This document shows, in pieces, positions 12,850 to 25,900 of a stretch of DNA of 64,000 bases. Made by a program: the position numbers and the translations under genes. Position 1 is the stretch's first letter. Every line of letters starts with the position of its first letter. The notes under the pieces are model-generated. The model saw only the letters and a program-made list of their open reading frames with translations. It was not told the origin of the DNA and did not search any database. This stretch comes from Zoroaster sp. YZ-2022 (Eukaryota > Echinodermata > Asteroidea > Forcipulatida > Zoroasteridae): positions 13,286,777-13,350,776 of the forward strand of contig CM055837.1 in the NCBI GenBank assembly GCA_029582265.1, written 5' to 3'.

Positions 12850-14320
12850 TGATTGATTACCTAGGTGTGTCACAATGATTGGCACCACACAATGACTTCA
12901 TTTAAGTTTCCCTAGCTTACGTAGGTATTCTGAATGTTGTTGAAGGACAAAAGCACTCATTGTCCAGTAAGACAGGGATTTGTGGGTTTAGCTGGGTCAT
13001 GTTGACCTTGAATGGGTAAATACAGGGTGATGGGGTTTAACATCAATATTAGATGTTGGAGTTGGGGTGGGGGTGGATATGTAAAAAAAACGTTGATAAA
13101 GAACAATGTACAAATAGTGTGACTGGAAAATGGTTGTCTGGCTTGCGAGTATTTTCATGAATTTTTTTTTTATCTGCCTGGTGAGAAAATCTGATAGAAA
13201 TATCAAATTTTTAACATTGGTTAAAATAATCACGGTTTTACATTACCTTTAAATGATGGTATCAAACATCCATTGAAATCCTTCTGTTTAAAGTTCAATC
13301 ATTTTGGTAAGATTGGTAAAAATGTAATGAAAATCTGTTACAGATCAAAATTCATACATACACATGTATACCATAATTCTACATGTACATGTATCCAGTT
13401 TTGCCCATAGTCATACTTAAACCTTAGCAAAGCTGAACACTTGGTCACCCAACTGTATAAAAGCAAAGTGCGTGGCCAATGTAGTACACAGTTGTCATGG
13501 AAAGGTGTGACCCTATTGGGTAATCTGTGCCGGTTGATTGACAGTCTTGATAGGTGTATTGTAAATCAGCTGTAATTTGCACCTGTTCTATTATACTACT
13601 GTTCTATATAATACTAACTTTTGATTCATAAAGAGATATTTCAACAAAACTATTTAGGCTTCTACTTTAATGGGGATTTCAACATTGGTTATTACTAGTG
13701 CTGCACGTTTATGGTTCATTTTGTAACCGAGTAACCGTAAATTTTATATTTGGTTTATAAAAATTGCTTTTCAGAGGGAAGGTACAACATTGGTAATATT
13801 TGGCAAAATGGCTTCTGTGAGTATGCTTACTCTCTTTGAATCAAGATACATACATTAAAAGGAAGGTGCATGTACAAAAATGGTAATGTTTGGCAAAACT
13901 GCTTTTACCGTATGAGTATGCTTACTGTCTTTGAATCCAGTATACATTAAAGGGAAGGTACATACTTGTACATGTATACAGCATTGGTAATAACTTTCTA
14001 CATGCAAGGTACAATATTGGTTATTTCAGCAAAACTGCTTCTATGAGTATGCTTTCCTGTACTTTCAGTGAATTTTTCAGCTTATAACATTTTGTCATTA
14101 ACGAAAAAATAGTATTCATATCAACTTGTATTCATTCTAACCTTATGTCCTTGTTTAATTAATTTATAAATTTGTCATTGTGTGTCTATTTTTGTTTAAT
14201 GATGCAATAAACGGCAGAACCTTATGGTTCTGTTGATTAAATAAAAAAATTAAAAATTAAAAATTAAAAAAATAAATTAAAAAAAACCTGATATTTATTT
14301 GTCTCATGAAGTAAAAAATT
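12850..14320. other. No gene; diverged 81-bp repeat units
   Basis: Three diverged copies of the GAGTATGCTTACTSTCTTTG / AAGGGAAGGTACAACATTGG repeat lie at about 13770-14060. That repeat forms the array at 39.7-41.1 kb. The rest is AT-rich with nothing recognisable. Confidence 0.5.
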
Positions 14321-14324
14321 AAAT

Positions 14325-15950
14325 GAGAAACTAGAGCGCAAGTGTTTGTTGGAACAAACACACGGTGTTTGTGTGAACTTCCGGTTCAATCACATTATCA
14401 TCAATGATGTCAATATCATATATTTCAAAGGTGTATAATCTTTTATAATAACAATATCAATTTCATATTCAAAAGACATCAATTTTGTGATAGAATGTGT
14501 TGAATTTGAACTTCCTGTTTGGACCGGAAGTAAAGGTCAGATCAGGTGATTTGAAGGTCATATACATGTATGACCTCATGATCATGAAAAAATAACGTTT
14601 TCTGAGATTGGAAGATAATCCATTTTTAAAACTGCCGCTAGGGGGAGCTCTGAACTTTGATGATGTCATCAAACATATTTTTTGAAAAGATAAGATGTCA
14701 CCCGTAATTTCCTGCGTATAAGACGCTCGGTGTATAAGGCGCATTACCCCAGAATCGGGGGAATGTGATTAAAGTGTCAACGTACAAGGCGCACCGCCGT
14801 ATAAGGCGCACCATGACCGCTCAGTAGTGCAGTGCATGCCAGAAGCGCTATATGCGACCATGCCGCCACCACCACGCGGCGTCGTACTAGGAAAGTAGTC
14901 TGGTTGCGGCCCAAGTGATCCCGCGGTGTTGTGCGTAATACACTGTGATTAATAATCGAGGTGAAAAACAGACACGGCAAAAGTTGACAACCTTGCACAC
15001 ATCGCATAGAGACTTAGTCATTAGAAAGCGTTGTAGATAAAAATGCGCGATCGTGTACGATGTTGGGCATGCTATTTTTAGAAACAGGGAATTCTGCTTT
15101 TGGTACGTCACACGGTGAGGTCTTCGTGAGTATTATTTACGGTGAATGAATGCATGAAAATTTTGCGCTAACGACCTTCATTGGAAAACACAGCCGCTTT
15201 GTTAGGTTGAGGTCCACCGAAAGTTACACAAGCGGTAATCATCACTTTGATCTCAAGCGACACCAGATAAGGCGCACCGTTAGATAAGACGCAGTGACGT
15301 TTTCGTACCTTTGAAAGTCAGATAAGCCGCGTCTTATACGCAGGAAATTACGGTAGTCACTTTATTCACAGAAGTCATATTCAAATTTCCTATGGTTTTT
15401 CAGATAGAAAATTATTATTTTTCTAAACCTGTCGCCACAGGGCGCTGTGACAGGTGATGATGTCATCAGTCACATTTTTAAAAAGGTCACATGTCAATAG
15501 TAATTTCGTCCACTGAAAGCATCAAATGCCATTACATGGACCCTATAAAAGTGCTTAAGAATATTTTTTTCACTTAAACTTCCGGTTTCGCCCGGAAGGA
15601 GAGGTCAAATTGGGGTCATGTCTGTGTACGAAATGTCACACAATTCAAGATCTGTAAGATGATGCAAAGATTGTTTAAATATCTTTTGTGGTTCATGAGA
15701 TATGATTTTTTGAAATATTAACATTTGATTTAGTGTAATTTGATATTTGATGACATCACCATGACGTCACAACTTTATTGACAACTACATGTTATGGTCT
15801 AAGTATGTGTCAAGTTTGAAGGATCTGTGAACTTTGCAACTGGTTTTTTTGTTCGATAAGTTTTGCAAGGAAGAAGAAGAAGCAAAAAAAAAAAAAAAAC
15901 GAACAATTTCAAAGAGGTGTTCGCGCTGTCACACGAACACCTAATAATTT
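14325..15950. mobile_element. Retroelement-like repeat with AAGAAGAAG-poly(A) end
   Basis: ACTAGAGCGCAAGTGTTTGT at the left and, reversed, GAGGTGTTCGCGCTGTCACA-type sequence at the right bracket DNA with repeated ACTTCCGGTT..CCGGAAG blocks and many TGATGTCATC motifs. It ends TTGCAAGGAAGAAGAAGAAG plus a run of A. I recognise no frame. It is split by the element at 14702-15353. Confidence 0.45.
14702..15353. mobile_element. DNA element with perfect 25-bp TIRs, nested
   Basis: CCGTAATTTCCTGCGTATAA (continuing GACGC) at 14702-14726 is exactly complementary to 15329-15353. Internal GTATAAGGCGCACC motifs repeat near both ends. No transposase is present; 652 bp. Confidence 0.8.
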
Positions 15951-16258
15951 GATTCATTAATAGTAGCACCTCAGACAGAAAGTTTTTAGAAGATGTCTAA
16001 ATACCAAGTTAGTCTTTATACCAAGTAAGTTTTATGTAAAAATGTGAAAATTTATTTCTTTTGAGTTTACCAATTGTCCAAATCGACATCTGCCAGTCAA
16101 AATCCCTCACTGGACAATCAGATTTGTTGAATGGCTACACACGCCATTCATAAAATATGCACGACACCATTATAAAAAAGTCTGACAACTCCTCTATGCA
16201 GGTTACATTTTAGTACAAGGTTTTATAACACACGCACACAGGGTGACTTTGTCATTAA

Positions 16259-16675
16259 CCCCTTGCATGCGGTATTATTTTTACCGAGTGAAGGTGTTGC
16301 GGCCAACATCTGTGAGGCCGGGGAGCACCGGGTCAAACCCGGCCGTGGACGTGTGCACAACTCCGCTGTTCAGTCAAGCGTATAGACCGAACAATAGGCG
16401 GGCAAGCTAAGCCGGGCATACCCTATTCATCGTACGTGAAGTCCCCACAAAGCGTAATTGAAAGGCCGGTGTTCAGAAATCTCATGAAAAGGCTGTCTTC
16501 AGAATGCTCTCGAAAACCCAATCTGTTATATAACACTCCCATTCAAGAACAATATGGTTCACCAAACTATCAGCCTTCTTGAAGATTTCTATTCAAGGCG
16601 AATTCTCAGCAAATACAGCTGGAAATTCAGTTAATTCACCGGCCGCGGCTATAGCCGTCAACCGTACGCAAGGGG
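16259..16675. mobile_element. piggyBac-like MITE with TTAA target duplication
   Basis: TTAA lies at 16255-16258 and 16676-16679. Inside are CCCCTTGCATGCGG and CCGTACGCAAGGGG. At 417 bp it is non-coding. TTAA plus CCCTTG-type ends is characteristic of piggyBac relatives; Kolobok also uses TTAA. A partial copy is at 52458. Confidence 0.8.
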
Positions 16676-16822
16676 TTAAGTCAAATGTGTTTAGGATTGT
16701 AATAAAAAGTATTTTTGGTATTTCTATTTTTTTTAAATAAAGGAATTGTTGAGGGCTAGGTAGCCAACTACAGAGTCATCAGATGTTGAGGAGAAGCCAA
16801 ACTGACACAGATGTTTAGTAGA

Positions 16823-16831
16823 ATGGCCTAG
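16823..16831 (+). other. Two-codon upstream ORF before ANKRD6
   Basis: ATG GCC TAG ends three bases before the main ATG at 16835. If it lies in the mature 5'UTR it would impose near start-stop reinitiation on the main start. Confidence 0.35.
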
Positions 16832-16834
16832 GTT

Positions 16835-16948
16835 ATGGCTGAGCCGACGGCACAACTGTCAGACAAGCTACGATTGGCTGCCAGCAAGGGCCAAGTGGAT
16901 TACATCCGAGAGCTTGTCAAAAGCGGGGCAGAGTTCACACCAGATAAG
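16835..16948 (+). CDS. ANKRD6: ANKRD6 coding exon 1
   Basis: Encodes 38 residues: the start Met and a first, imperfect ankyrin repeat (LRLAASKGQVDYIRELVKSG). The donor GTACGT follows AAG at 16948. A two-codon upstream ORF (ATG GCC TAG) lies at 16823-16831, just before this ATG. Confidence 0.88.
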
Positions 16949-19900
16949 GTACGTAGCAGGGGGGCAGGGGTGGAGTCACTGTGGCCAAAAAGGAGAAACA
17001 CGGCAAAAGGGGGTCATACAAGTTTGAAAACGTATTGTAAATTTGACTTGCATGATGATTAAAAAAGGGGTAGGAATTGGTGCAGCATCCCTCGCAACAT
17101 GACCGGCCTAGATCTGGTAATGTATTCAAGTACATTGTACATGTAAAAACTGTTTAAAATGGTTTATTAGCAAGGACTTTTTTTTTAAAAAGGTCATCCA
17201 AATCTGTCATTCTTTGAAAACCTAGATGTACAATTCTTTTACACACATAAGTGAATCCAGGCCTCCTAGCGAAACCTATAAAACCTATAAAACCTATAAA
17301 AACCTGTATTTCAAAATGGGAACCTTTATTCCCCCCAAACCCCCCCCCCTCCCCCCCTATATTAACCTATAAAAACCTGTTTTTAATCTCCTGCAACACA
17401 TTTTCAACTTCCTCATACATGTAAGCCATGTTCGCACTGGACTTTTTTTTGGGAAGGTTTTACCGAGACGATGGTAAAATGAAAAATGGTCAAATGTGAC
17501 CTCTGTCCACACTTGGACTTTCGACACGGGAAAATTTTTACCGAGACCGTGGTAGAAGTAACCGAGCTGTCAGTATAATGACTCATGAGGGCGCTTTGCG
17601 TGACCTTTCTACGTTGACGTTGACAGTTGACAGCTGACAGCTACTTTCTTTCGTCGTAAGACACGACGTTGACGTCCTTCATTATCATCTGGAAATGATG
17701 CACTGGTAGCACCAATCAAACTTCCGACTGTATCAATGATAATATCTGCCATGATTGCGACCAAAAGAGGAACAACAACAACGCACAGAAAACTTGCTAC
17801 ACATGTACATGCATTAAATGCACCCGGCCTGCCCCCACTGCGCGGTGAAACAATGCAAAGCGCATGCGTGGTGTCCCTGTGTAGCACGACCTTGCGCTCG
17901 GGCCGGATGTACGCTTTCCTGAGCCGCTTTTACCGACTCGCACTGTCCGCACTGGACTTATCGTCTCGGGAAAAGTTACCTGGTCAGTTTTCCTGGGCAG
18001 CAGTTGGCCAGTAGAAGTAAGCGCTGGACTCAGGAAAAGTAACTGAGAGGAAAATGTCCCAGGCTGTCCGCACTGGACTTAAAATGGGAAAGTACCCATC
18101 GTCTCGGTAAGTTTTACCCAAAAAAGTCCAGTGCGGACAGGGCTTTAAAGTCCTCATCTCATGGTTTTGAAGAAATATTACTTCCCAAGTATAAAGAGAT
18201 GAAGCCAAAACAGTAGCCAAACTGTAACATGTGTACCGCTCTTAGATTTTCTGCTGGCCAGGGTATGGGGTAATGTAATTTGTTGCAAAAAATACTCAGA
18301 AGGTAGGCAATTTACAAAAAAAGGCATAATCACAGGAAATAACCTATAAAAGCCTATATTTAAAAACCTGTATTTGGTAGATTAGGCACTGGGAGGCCTG
18401 TGTAATACAAATAGAACATTGTTAAGTTCTTTCAGGTAGACCATGTATTAATCTCTTCTTGGAAGAAGTGATGGCTCTGAGAAGAGCCGGTTGGTTTGTT
18501 CTCAACGTTTCGGCTAGTCTGCTCTAGCTGACAGTGGCTAAACAGGGCTAAACAGTTAAACAGGGTTTTCATGTACCAAACTGGATACATCCAAAAGATC
18601 ATTGAAAAAGTGGAATCTTTTTGTACCATTAATTTTACGAATCAACTGTTTTCCTTTCACAGTATGGACGGACCGCTCTTCACTACGCAGCCAACTATGG
18701 TGAAATTGAGGCTGTTAAACTTTGCATACATCTTGGCTGCGATCTGGACACACAAGATGTAGTAAGTTATCACTTATACCTACAATAAACTTTGCACTAT
18801 TATTAACCCGAACTCCCTAGCCCCATTTGCTTACACATAACCTGAATCCTCCAAAATCCTTCGGTAGTAAAGCAAGCACATGACATGTATGCACTCAAGT
18901 GTTTCTAATCTGTGATACATGTACATGGCCAGGATCCCTCCCTGCATGCATGGAGCAATAATCGGTGACCACTGACCCAAGCACTGACCTTGCAATCACT
19001 ACAACAAATATGGATGTACATGTACATGTACCATGGAAAGGCAAGTATGCCTAATAACCTCAATCCTCCAAAATCCTTCACTTTAGCATGTAGCATGTAA
19101 CCTCAATCCTTCAAAATCCTTCACTTTTAGCAAAGAGGAATTTGGAGGATTTGGGAAGGTTAGGGTTAAGAATGTCATGGGGTCCACACAAAATGTTTTT
19201 TAAATGTGCTGAGCTCCCACGAAAACATCTGACATTGTTGGATAGTTCAAGTCAATGACAGTTCAATGCTATGCCAATGAGTGCAAGTACTATATTTAAA
19301 ATGCCGTAGTTTGTAAAATATAACTAGCAGTAACCATGGAGAAACACAAACTGACAGTAAACCTGCGAAAAGTCACATCAGAGATTGTCCATTGCAATGG
19401 TTAACCTCCACTTTGTAGCTACATTGTGTATAGTTACATGACTCACACAGGTTGGATTCAAACAAATTAGCTCAAAATCTGGCATTTACCCGGTTGAAAA
19501 ACAGCAGCGAAAGCACAAACATTATGCCACAATTTTTTTTTTTTTACAACCACTGACAAACTTGTGGCCACGTGATCAAAATGTAAATAAGGATGACTGT
19601 ATCTGGTGCTGTAATTTTAGTCAAATTTAAGAAAGACAAACATTTTTCCTGTCAATCTTAAAACTTAAATGTCTGTCCATGTTACAAACGTAATGTCTTA
19701 AAGATGATCCTGCAATTTCTTAAGTACCAATAATATTTTGTTATTATTTGGTATGCACAATCATTAAATGCTAAGGAATGTACAGGAATAGATTGGGACA
19801 AAATAGTTGACCCTCCCATTTACAGACATTTTACTAAAACTGTTCACTGGCTTCATCTTTATATAGCTCTATCATCAGTAACAATCTTGTAAAATGATTT

Positions 19901-22900
19901 GATCCAAAATTGTGTGCAACGATTCTTTCCCCCTTTTCTCTAGTATGGATGTACCCCGTTACACAGGGCAGTGATTGATAATCACTTAGATGCGATCAAA
20001 GCACTCTTGCTGGAGGGGTGTGCAGTGGACAGGCAAGATGAGGTGAGGATTGTCAATGTTGCAAAGTAGTCGTGTTGGAAAATCAAAACTAGCTCTAAAG
20101 CCCGAGGTTTATGAGTGAACGCTTACTCCAAAAGTTACAATGGGAAGTGGCAGTCGGGAAATCCCTCAGAGAGGATGCGACGTTTTGTCAAATCAAAAAC
20201 CCACCTGGGGAAACTAACAAGGCTATTTTTGTTATTTTCTTGGGATAGAACGGCAATACTGCATTACACGAGGCTGCTTGGACTGGATATGACGAGGCGG
20301 TACTGGTGTTAGTCAAACAGGGAAAAGCCAACCTACATGCTGGTAATAAGGTAAGTGTTCATGTAAGATTTACACGTTGCAGTGGGAATGTAGGGGGAGG
20401 ACGATGACTGGAAGTTATTGGACCCAGCTCCCAAACTTGGTCCGATATGTAACATGAGGCGATATTGAGCTGTTGAAACATGCTTCAGCCTATGTCATAA
20501 GTTGAGTGTTTTTGAGACCTTGGTAGTGCGGCAATCGTGGACTACTTTAAAAAATATACGCATGCATTACATCTCGTTCTAGCTGGTGATTGCTGTGCAC
20601 CCTGTACATTACTGTGTATTTTATTATTGAACAATCTTTTTTTATTTTTTATAAAGTGTTAAGGTGAACAATAGCCGCAATTAGGTACGACCAAGTCATG
20701 CACAGATATAGGCGATAAAGCACTATATCAGCAACCCTAATGGGCCAATCAGTGGTTCACAGCAGCTTAGGAAAATGGCAAAGAACTCTCGATCTGCTAA
20801 TTCAAGAATCTATTAGAAGATGTTGATAATAATAATAATAATAATAATAAAGATTTTTAGCACGTACATATCCACCCTGCTGGGCGCTCAAGGCGCGGAA
20901 ACTAAGAAAAACATGAACTACAAACAATATACAATGATAGCATAGGGAAAAAAATAAAATAAATTATGTACCGAGATACATGTACCTACAATGCAATTAC
21001 AAATATACATCATCTTTGAAGAGTTGTGACATAAGATGAGTTTTAAGCATCGACTTAAATCTGGTTATACTATGACAAGATTTGAGTTTAGTTGGAAGAT
21101 GATTCCAGAGTCTCGGAGCTGCGACAGATGCAGTTGATGCAGGTGAATCTTGAAGGACTGAATACCATGGTTGCTTTATCATACTGTACAAAAACAATCA
21201 AAGAAAAGTGTGGCTATCTATTGTTCAGTGTGGTTTTACCATTGATAGACAGTATCTGGGGAGGTAAGGTCGGTTTAAAACAATTTTATTGTTACCTAGA
21301 CCAGCACGCCAATATGCAATTGAGGGGTATGTAAACAGGGCAAAATTTCATAGCGCTGCTTCCTGGTAAGCAAATTTTCTTCTAACTATAGTAGTACACT
21401 GTCACTGTCAGCAAGACGATTCTGAGCAGTGCGTGCGTGTTCACAATGGATTTGTATCGTTGCGTTACATATTTGATAACATTAATGGCCGGCAAGTTAG
21501 CAAGCCTTTTTTGAAATGAGAAATGTTCTAGGTAACCAAAAAAATCAGCTGTTCATAGCTCTTTGAAATCAGGCCCTGCTGTGACATAGACTATGATTTT
21601 CATCTCTCACTCTCACTCGCTTCATTTGATTTAGCATGGCAACCGACCACTCCATCAGTCTTGCCAGAATGGACACAGTGAGACCACCCGTATACTCCTA
21701 CGAGGTGGATCCCATCCAAGCATGAAAAATAACGTAAGTTACATGTCACTCACGTGTGTTTTTTGGTATTTAAGAGCAATTTTCTTAAATTTTCTTCTTT
21801 TATCAGAACACTGCTATTTTTTTTTTGAGGAAAGGAAAGCAAATGCTTTAAAATTATACAATTCGGAAAATAATCACAAGATGCGTGGTTTTACAGTTCA
21901 TATGTTCCAAAATAAATTTATTGTGGGTCCCGATATATATAACAAATTTCTGAAATTCTTGTTTTGTAAGGTCTGGGTATAATGCAACTACTGTGAACAA
22001 ACTAATGAGTGAAATATATATATTATGGCATTAAGAGTGGGCCCAAAACCTCCAAAATGTAACATGAGTAACCATGGAATTGCCCAAATAATAATAATAA
22101 TAATAATATTCCATTCTTATATAGCGCATTTCACATAATGTCCCAATGCGCTTTACATTATTACCCCTGGTCACTGGGCCAATATCATTCCTATAATCTT
22201 TCTCAGCTCCCTGGGGAGTATACAGCCAATGTGCAACCTTTTGGCGCTACAGGGCTAATCAAACACAGTAACCATCTCTACCCTCACAGGTACCCTACAC
22301 CTGGGTGAAGAGAAGCAATTACAGTAAAGTGTCTTGCTCAAGGACACAAGTACCACGGTCGCCGCCAGGTTTCGAACCCACATTCTGATGACAGCCATCA
22401 GAACTTGAGTCCAATGCACTTAATCACTCGGCCATGGCACCCCATATGGTTTATTAACGTGTCCTGTCATCTGTTGTTGTTTTCATGTACAGAATGGTGA
22501 GAGCCCCCTGCACATTGCTGCTCTGTTTGGTCACATCACCTGCTGCAGAATCCTTATTAGTGCTTCATCTAACATTAATACCACCAATGCGGTAGGTCAC
22601 TATTTAAAATCCCCCTATACACTAAATGGTCATCTTGAAAAACATAAAATGATCACAGTTTTTTTACATGAAACTTACTGGGTGATGGTACTTGATGATG
22701 GTATCAAACATCCCTTGAAATCTTTCTGTCTGAGGTGCTATCATTTACGTAAAATATCCTTGAAGGTTTTCTCGAAAATGATAACATGTCCGACAGTATC
22801 TTCTCAGGATGTTTAGTACCATTAGAAAATAATTATTTCTGTTTCTTTTGGGGAAATTACCAAAATTATACCTTCCCTTTACATGTATGTTGAACTTTGA

Positions 22901-25900
22901 AAGAACAATTGACTGTTGCTGGATTTGAACCTTTTTTATTTAAAGGGATATTGAACCACAGAGAGAAATAAAATATGAATCGTTCTGGGAAGAAAAATCA
23001 GGCAAAAAATAAGACTTTGTAGGATTTCAGTGGGATTTGAAGCTTTGCATGGTGGAAGTACAGTAGAAGTAAGGTTTGCAATAGCATCATGTAATTAATC
23101 TCTTATTAAGAGATGTAATAATTGTTGGTTCTGAGAAGAACCCTTGACATTTCAATCAGTGTACTCTGATCGTCTTCAGGAGAATGCCGGACACTGAGGA
23201 TGGAACTGCTTGAGTATACTGATCAAAACGTCAAGTTATCTCACCACCAGTTCTTCCCAGAACCAACACTCATTACATCTCTTAAGAGCTTCATACATAA
23301 GTCGGTGTAAGGGCAAAAATCAAATAACATTTCGTCACAGCAGAGCAGGGCATGGACTTGATGTCCTATTTTAAGATGAACACAGTGATTGAAAATTACT
23401 GTCTCATTTATGCAGCAGCAACGGTAATATGACTTTATCATTTGGGTATTATTTTCAGTCAGTGAGTCTAAAACTAGCACTCCGATTCCATGCCCTGTTG
23501 ATCGTGACGACATTGTCCATTGTGAAGAGATTGTTACATGGTGCTCCCTCAAACCTTACTCCTAAAGATAAGACTACCATCAATACATTAGCACATGTAG
23601 CTGTATTGGGTGAAGAAATCTCATATTATGCAGACTGAGGCTTTACGTATCATTTTAATAATGATTTATTCTGCTTATAAAATCAGGAAGGAAATACCCC
23701 TCTCCACGTCGCTTCAGGACTCGGAAAGAAGAAGATATCCAATATATTGCTGGAAGCAAACACCGACATCAACATCAAAAACAATGTAAGATATCTTAAT
23801 AAACAAAATAGTATCCACTATGTGCATGAGCAGTTGAGGGCGTATGTTTTTAGATCAAAAGTATGTAGCATTATTAAAGTGTATAGTTTCAGTTGATGTG
23901 TACATTTTTTTGGCTATCATTGGCTATCAGAAGTACGTGTACATCAGATTCCGTATGTGCAACGCTCACTCAAAATGCTTTATCCACTCTGAATACTTGG
24001 AACGTTCCATTAGGAACACTGACTGCTCCTATCCAGTATGCATGTTGTAGGCACTATGAACAGGTGGCAATCTGTTTGGAAGTGATGTGTTCCCAAAAGG
24101 AATGTTCCATTTTGGAACATTTCATTAATAAGCTCGCCGGGCACAGCAGTCATTCCCATGTGGAGTGGCTGCTATTCATAAACAAATTCCAAAATATGGA
24201 ACAGGAATGCCAAGTTTTGAGACACTCTCTAAGATCCTCTCCAGCTGATAGACTGAAGTTGAAGTCTGATTGTAAGGTATGTGGGGGGATTTTAAGGGCA
24301 AGGCCGTGAGTAGAATAGCGTCAATCGTCAATACACCGGTTCAGATGTGTCCATAGTATTCGCCCACCCTTAGCAATGCTAAGGACTCAGTTACGTCATA
24401 TGCATAACAAGTAAGCGTTTGACTGAAATAGTAACAGTTGTCATGTAGAGGATTAACTCTGTTGGTGAATCCATGCAATTCGATCGACAGCCTGGACTTC
24501 AGGAGTATTGCATTCCAAGTTTCTCCCTCGGCCCTTAATACAAGATTGTGGCATTTTTATTCTTTCCACTAGAATGGTGAGACAGCATTGGAGTTAGCGC
24601 GGAAGAACAACCATGCGGACGTTGTCATGTTAATACTGGCAGCCATGAAGGTAAAGGCATTCAGTGTTAGGTTTGAATAGCACGGTTCGCCAATGATGTC
24701 ACAAACACAGCCATTACAATGCACACAAAATCTAACTGAGGTCAATCTAATTTTGGAAATAAGAGTTGTCGGCGAACAAAGCTATAACGTTTGAAATAAC
24801 TTCAGAATATAATGGTCATCAATAATTACATTTGTGAATGTTGTTCTTGTGATTTTTTTTCTTGTATTATACACACAATAGATATTCAAAATTTTCAGAA
24901 TCTAAACATCTTTTTGAGTAAAATTATTACAATTTTTATATATAATAAAGGTGGTTTATATAAAAAAAAAAAAAAAAATTTTTTGTTTCTTATATCACAA
25001 ATATGCAAATAGGTCATATTTCTTGACACCTTGTTGCAAATCCAGATGTAATCAAAGAAAGAACAGATGTACATGCAAAACCTTTGGAAGTAGATACACA
25101 TACTTTGTTGTTTTCTTAAGGGTAAGGTATAGGATTAGTAATAGCAAAACAACAAAATTGTCAAATTGTACAGTGGCCTTCAAATATCGAATATTCGATC
25201 GAAATCAAAATCCGAATATCCGGTTACCAAATTATTCGAAAATGCACAGCCCTAGTAGAATCAGTTTTTTCAACATTACTATTGCTGTACCTTCCCTTTG
25301 CACTGACTCAAAGAGCTTCTATTTAATGGTTTTTTTTTCTCCTGTGAAGGCTCAAAAGAGCCAGTCATCACGTCTTCACCACCATCATAGCAAAACCCCA
25401 CACAAACCCCAAGCCATGCCACACAAACCCATACTGAAGCCCCTGGCCACACCACACAAACCCCTAGACACAACCCACGACAGAGAGACAGCCAAACCAG
25501 AGACAGCTCACCACCACAGACACAAAAAGGTTAGTCTTTCACGTTAGTTTTATTTCACACCCAATCAAAGGATGCGTGTGCATTAATGCCACGTATGATA
25601 CCCTTTTGTGGAGTGCCGTGATATATGGAGTGCCATGGTATATGGAGTGCCATGGTATATGGAGTGCCATGGTACAATGTATATGGAGTGCCATGGTATA
25701 TGGAGTGCCATGGTACAATGTATATGGAGTGCCATGGTATATGGAGTGCCATGGTATATGGAGTGCCATGGTATATGGAGTGCCATGGTACAATGTATAT
25801 GGAGTGCCATGGTATATGGAGTGCCATGGTACAATGTATATGGAGTGCCATGGTATATGGAGTGCCATGGTATATGGAGTGCCATGGTATATGGAGTGCC

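Noticed and set aside
12435..12888. Overlapping frames of 110-141 codons (HYHRNITTGTLPQ repeats)
   Set aside because: Readings of the CCTGTGGTAATGTT array; no start context, splice sites or family.
23893..24309. 138-codon frame in ANKRD6 intron 7 as an extra exon
   Set aside because: No ankyrin signature, no suitable phase with exons 7 and 8, and part of it matches a dispersed repeat seen at 43.7 kb.
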